From Anaeramoeba flamelloides (Eukaryota; Metamonada; Anaeramoebidae), in contig JANTQA010000029.1 of assembly GCA_027625915.1 (NCBI GenBank), forward strand, positions 6,262,001-6,326,000: 64,000 nt of DNA, in the 5' to 3' direction. This document shows positions 60,521-64,000 of this stretch, piece after piece; position 1 is the first letter of the stretch; every line of letters starts with the position of its first letter. The translations under genes were made by a program, and so were the position numbers. The notes beneath the pieces are model-generated. The model had not been told where the DNA came from and searched no databases. It saw nothing but the letters and a program-made list of their open reading frames with translations.

Positions 60521-61753
60521 TTAATTTAAAAAATTTGAATTTGATTTAGGCATTGAATATGGATCGAGGTTAATTGGTTGGTCTCCCATGAAATTGTTGA
60601 AGGAAAGTTTGAGATCTTCAATTGGCTCGTCGAAATTAAAGTTGAAATCAAAATTAGGATCGTTTTCAAATTCTGATATGAGGGAATTGTTTTGAGTTGA
60701 AAAGGCCATCTCATCAAACGAGGAGATTGAAGAGGAAGCAAAATTGTATGTTTGTTCTAGCTCGGGTAGCGTTTCTTCTTTATTTGGGGTGTCCTTTAAA
60801 AGCAATTGGAAATCTACAAAAGATTGCTGGTTTAAATTCGTTGACATTAGAGTTTCTTCGATGGAATTATCGAGCAATTGGATCCAAGGCGAGCCGAAAG
60901 AAGTGGGGTTGTCCATGTCTACAAATTCATTAAAAACGGGGCTTGACGCTTGGTCGTAGTGCCTGTTTGCGGTATTGAGGTTTGGGGATTGTGGGGTATT
61001 GTTTGTGGTTGCAGTGTTTGTGGTTTCGTAGTTGATGGTGGCGGTGGCGGTGGCGGTGGCTGTGCCTGTGCTTTTGTGCTTTTTTGAAGTTTTTTTCTCT
61101 TTAAAGTTGATCTTTTTGACAAGCTTTTTTCTTTTGTCTTGGCCGTTTCCAAGCGTATTTGTCTTTTTATGCTTGTTTCTGATCGTGGACGCAGAAGACG
61201 AAGAAGAAGATTTCCATGATCGTTTTCTGCGAATCTTGGGTTTTTTGATACACTTTCTCAGCGACAGAAACGATGTGGGAACCTGGGAAGGTTTGTACAC
61301 CAATTTGAAACTGTGAGCTTTCACAGAAAACCCAATTTGCTTTGAGGAATATCTTGAGCGAATCCCGTTTTTTCTCCTCATGAAATACTTTGGTGGCTTG
61401 TGGTTTTTAAATTCGAATGTGATAATGCAGCCAAGCGGCTTTTTTTCATTATGAACGCTCTTTGTAGGAATGTACCTTGAGGAGTGGATAATAATTGTTG
61501 CAATGTCAGAATTGCTTGAGTACTGATCATCCTCAGAGACCCAGATCGATCTGTTCACCACATTATCATTCGAAAGGGAGATTTGGCCGATAGGAACATA
61601 AAATTTATACAGTTGGATAAAGAGTTCCGAGGTGCTGAACCCAGAGTTTATATCCTGAAGTGTCACATTTGGATACTTGAATATCCCAACAATTTCTTTT
61701 TGTTTTTGTTTTTGCTTCTGTTTCTGTTTCTGTTTTGGTTTTTGGTTTGACAT
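60521..61753 (-). CDS. Rxt3-like nuclear protein
   Basis: 410 residues, ATG at 61753, single exon. After a (Lys-Gln)n N-terminus (5-19), residues 22-152 resemble the Rxt3 domain of histone-deacetylase (Rpd3L/Sin3) complex subunits. SIWVSEDDQYSSNSDIATII with HSSRYIP parallels the family's GTDVYTDDSD...HSG stretch. RRKNGIRSRYSSKQIGFSV parallels its RNGIRSRxW block. A basic Ser/Lys region (163-229) could be a nuclear localisation signal. A (Thr-Ala) run (230-239) and an acidic Asn/Asp/Phe-rich C-terminus (about 270-400), of transactivation-like composition, follow. Expected role: chromatin-linked transcription control. The family call is from motif memory without a search. Downstream, GAAAGA repeats occupy the likely 3-prime UTR. 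Confidence 0.65.
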   Translation of the reverse strand: MSNQKPKQKQKQKQKQKQKEIVGIFKYPNVTLQDINSGFSTSELFIQLYKFYVPIGQISLSNDNVVNRSIWVSEDDQYSSNSDIATIIIHSSRYIPTKSVHNEKKPLGCIITFEFKNHKPPKYFMRRKNGIRSRYSSKQIGFSVKAHSFKLVYKPSQVPTSFLSLRKCIKKPKIRRKRSWKSSSSSSASTIRNKHKKTNTLGNGQDKRKKLVKKINFKEKKTSKKHKSTGTATATATATINYETTNTATTNNTPQSPNLNTANRHYDQASSPVFNEFVDMDNPTSFGSPWIQLLDNSIEETLMSTNLNQQSFVDFQLLLKDTPNKEETLPELEQTYNFASSSISSFDEMAFSTQNNSLISEFENDPNFDFNFNFDEPIEDLKLSFNNFMGDQPINLDPYSMPKSNSNFLN

Positions 61754-63215
61754 TTAGAGAGAAAAAGATTAAACAAAGTCTGCTTTTTAAATAGAAATAA
61801 TAAGAGTAGTTAATTCTAAAATATATAAAATATATCAGGGGTATATTTAAAGGGTAACAAAAAAAAAATATGAAGAGAAAAGTATGAAAAAAAAGAGAAG
61901 AAAAAAGCAAAATAATTATTAATTTAACAACTAGAATTTTGACATTATTGAACTTTTTTACTTTCGGTTTGTTAGTAGATACGGGAAATGGACAGATCCT
62001 ATATAACTTTTTTTTTTTCCACTCAACAATCAAAAAAAAACTGTGAAACTGTTATCTCTGAAAAAGTAAGAAAACTATTTCGATCACAGCAACAAATATA
62101 CAGTTGAAAATACAGACTGAATCGACTCAACCAAAAAAGCGAAAAGTGAAATACTAAAAATTTTACTGTCTTAACCTCAAAGATATGATCTACACTTGTT
62201 TCGTCGTTTACTATTCCAAATTATTTGTTCAAGAGAATAAAAAAAAGAGAAAATTCCAGACCAGAATTTTTACTTGGATTTTCCAAAACCAAGATCTTCC
62301 CAAAGCTTTTTTGAATTTGCCTATATTCAACCAATTAGACATCTTTTATGAGAAAGTATTTTTACTATTTTTTTAAGTAACTTTGATAAGCAATCAAATT
62401 TTTAGGTAAAATTATCAGGTTTAATTCGAAAAATAATTGACATACACTAGATCCATCACACACTCTTGGGAAATTTCAACTGTTAAAAGATTTACTATCA
62501 AAATTTCAAATCGAAATGTTACTGATTTGAATTCGACTTGTCAAAAATAATTTTTACTCCTTTTTCCTATTCTTTATTATTTATGATAGAGTTTTTAAAG
62601 AAAAAGTCTGTTTCTTTGTTTCTTAATAGTGGTGGAAAATTTTCAAGTCAACAGCCTGGGATCTTAATACTGAAAATAAAGGAAAACATTTACATTTAAC
62701 ATTTAAATTTACACTTTTTTGTTACTGCTAAAATCTTGTGAATTTTTATCACCTGCAAAATAAAAAAAGTAAAACAGGAAAAAAAAAAGTTTAAAAAGAT
62801 ATTAGTTTGGTAGTCTTAACTTTAAAGAAGCTTGAAAATGAAAAAGTATTCTCAATTAATAAAAGAAAAAATAAATTAAACAAAGACAAAATGAAGTATA
62901 ATACATACCACAACATTTTTTTTAATACGAACTTTTTTGTCTGGGGTTTTTCTTTGATTTACTCTTAAAAAATTGGTTGATAAAATTGGCTATTTTTGAG
63001 AATTTCGAAACTGCTCTCAACTTTTTTCGATAAAAAAAGAAGACATAAATCGTTATTATTGGTTTGATTCATAATAATGTATTGAACAAATCCTTAGAAG
63101 TTAATTGGTTTCTTCTTTTAAATGGTATTACTTTTTTTGAAATGTAGGGTTTTTTAAACAAAAAGCCTTTTGATTTTTTTTTAACCTTGCCATTTTTTTT
63201 ACCAAAATACTGTCA

Positions 63216-63430
63216 TTTGCAACTTAAAAAGATCAACATTTTTCATACAGCTTTCCAAAAAAAAACAATCAACAGCCCAGAATTGAAATAAACCATCAAA
63301 GTTCCTATTTCTAAAAGGTAAATTAAGAATTTGAGTTTGTTTTGAGAATTAAAAAGTTGAAATTTTTGATGATTTTAAAAATCTTTTTATGCTGAGCCGA
63401 ATGGAAATTTTGTTTCATTTATTTTGCAAC
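63216..63430 (+). repeat. MITE, GTTGCAAAATAAATG family, copy 3
   Basis: The right end (TTGTTTCATTTATTTTGCAA) is intact and inverted relative to the left ends of the other copies. The left end is worn (TTGCAACTTAAAAAGATCAA) but keeps CAGCTTTCC. Confidence 0.65.
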
Positions 63431-63734
63431 AAATAGTAATTTTAATAAAGTTTGACAAGCAAAATAAAAAGTAATAGCAACCTCAGACTCTCTATTAACT
63501 AATCTAGGGAAATAATTTTTATTTCCTTTGTTATTAAACCTTGAACTAAAACGCTTTTGAATTATTTTTCTAAAAGAGCTGTAAAAATCCAAAATGAATT
63601 ATAATTCAGTGTTATCAAAAAGGTATTGTTTTCTAATTATTATTAGATTAATTTATCACTTGGAAAAACTAAAAAAAAAAAACTTTTTTTTTTATTATTA
63701 TTGAACAAAGAGTCCGTAACTCCTCTTATTAGCC

Positions 63735-63850
63735 GTTTGGTTTCTTTTGCTTTTTGAAATAAACCGAAAATTTTTGAAATTTTCTTTTTATTTCTAAATA
63801 AAAATTTAGGGATTAGGGAAGTGCCGTAGAGTGCCGTCAAGTACCTAGGT
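63735..63850 (+). repeat. joined fragments: TTTGAAATAAACCGAAAA and CGTAGAGTG motifs
   Basis: CTTTTTGAAATAAACCGAAA matches 22743. TAAAAATTTAGGGATTAGGG, then GCCGTAGAGTGCCGTCAAG, matches the end at 45940-45982 and the motif at 31804. A T run follows, as at 45990. Confidence 0.5.
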
Positions 63851-64000
63851 TTTTTTTTTTTTAATTTGAGAAAAATTAATAAAGATTCAAAAATTCATCT
63901 ATTAACCAATAATGATAATTAATATATTGTGTCTTTTTTTATAATAATAGTGAAAATATTTTTTATTTTTTAATATATTAGATTGAATGATTTTTTTAAT

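Larger units (their letters stand above)
61754..64000. other. 2.2 kb non-coding end of window
   Basis: No supportable gene. It contains a GTTGCAAAATAAATG MITE (63216-63430) and, near the end, fragments of two other families (63735-63850). The frame at 62185-62376 has no recognisable domain. Confidence 0.55.

Noticed and set aside
60919-61316. Opposite-strand frames of 71-94 codons over the Rxt3-like gene
   Set aside because: They are shadows of the coding frame, caused by the Thr-Ala and Lys/Ser repeats read in other frames.
1-64000. tRNA, rRNA, CRISPR arrays, LTR or retrovirus-like elements
   Set aside because: I looked for T-loop motifs, regularly spaced direct repeats, and reverse transcriptase or integrase motifs, and found none I could support.

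Overview
The window reads as nuclear DNA from an AT-rich, gene-poor protist. Intergenic sequence is dominated by A/T homopolymers. Genes are few (six in 64 kb), and introns are short or absent except for one of 5.4 kb. Proteins carry lysine, serine and glutamine runs. The gene types (an SBBP beta-propeller with a Cys-rich membrane receptor, a RhoGAP, a PH protein and a radical SAM enzyme) fit an anaerobic amoeboid metamonad such as Anaeramoeba. An amoebozoan is the main alternative. This is inference from gene style, with no marker gene to fix it.

Layout. 1-2369: non-coding with two dispersed repeats. 2370-4553 (+): TMEM62-like membrane metallophosphoesterase. 4554-15198: a 10.6 kb gene desert holding several small inverted-repeat elements, one of which looks split by a 1.9 kb insertion carrying a cluster of ACGCGT motifs. 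15199-20037 (+): 1612-residue surface protein (signal anchor, SBBP propeller, Cys-rich repeats, about nine membrane segments, coiled coil). 20038-25588: non-coding repeats. 25589-26746 (-): radical SAM enzyme. 26747-32720: repeats. 32721-34463 (-): ferric reductase/NADPH oxidase-type flavocytochrome with a low-complexity insertion in its FAD domain. 34464-41584: the richest repeat cluster, including a decayed Tc1/mariner element with intact ends. 41585-49626 (-): a five-exon gene whose splice phases all agree, encoding a talin-head-like F0-F1 pair, a RhoGAP, an SH3 and a coiled coil. A 5358-nt intron packed with repeats cuts the RhoGAP domain. 52541-53906 (+): PH-domain protein in two visible exons, divergent from the RhoGAP gene. 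60521-61753 (-): Rxt3-like nuclear protein.

The genes do not form an operon or obvious pathway. The RhoGAP and PH genes are head-to-head over 2.9 kb and could both serve cortical actin and membrane signalling, but nothing in the sequence proves co-regulation.

The non-coding DNA is not featureless. By eye it resolves into about ten repeat families of 150-700 bp, most with terminal inverted repeats and several flanked by TA dinucleotides, as expected of Tc1/mariner-driven MITEs. One Tc1/mariner relic (38407-39456) still shows recognisable DDE-transposase motifs. I saw no tRNA, rRNA, CRISPR, LTR or retrovirus-like element.
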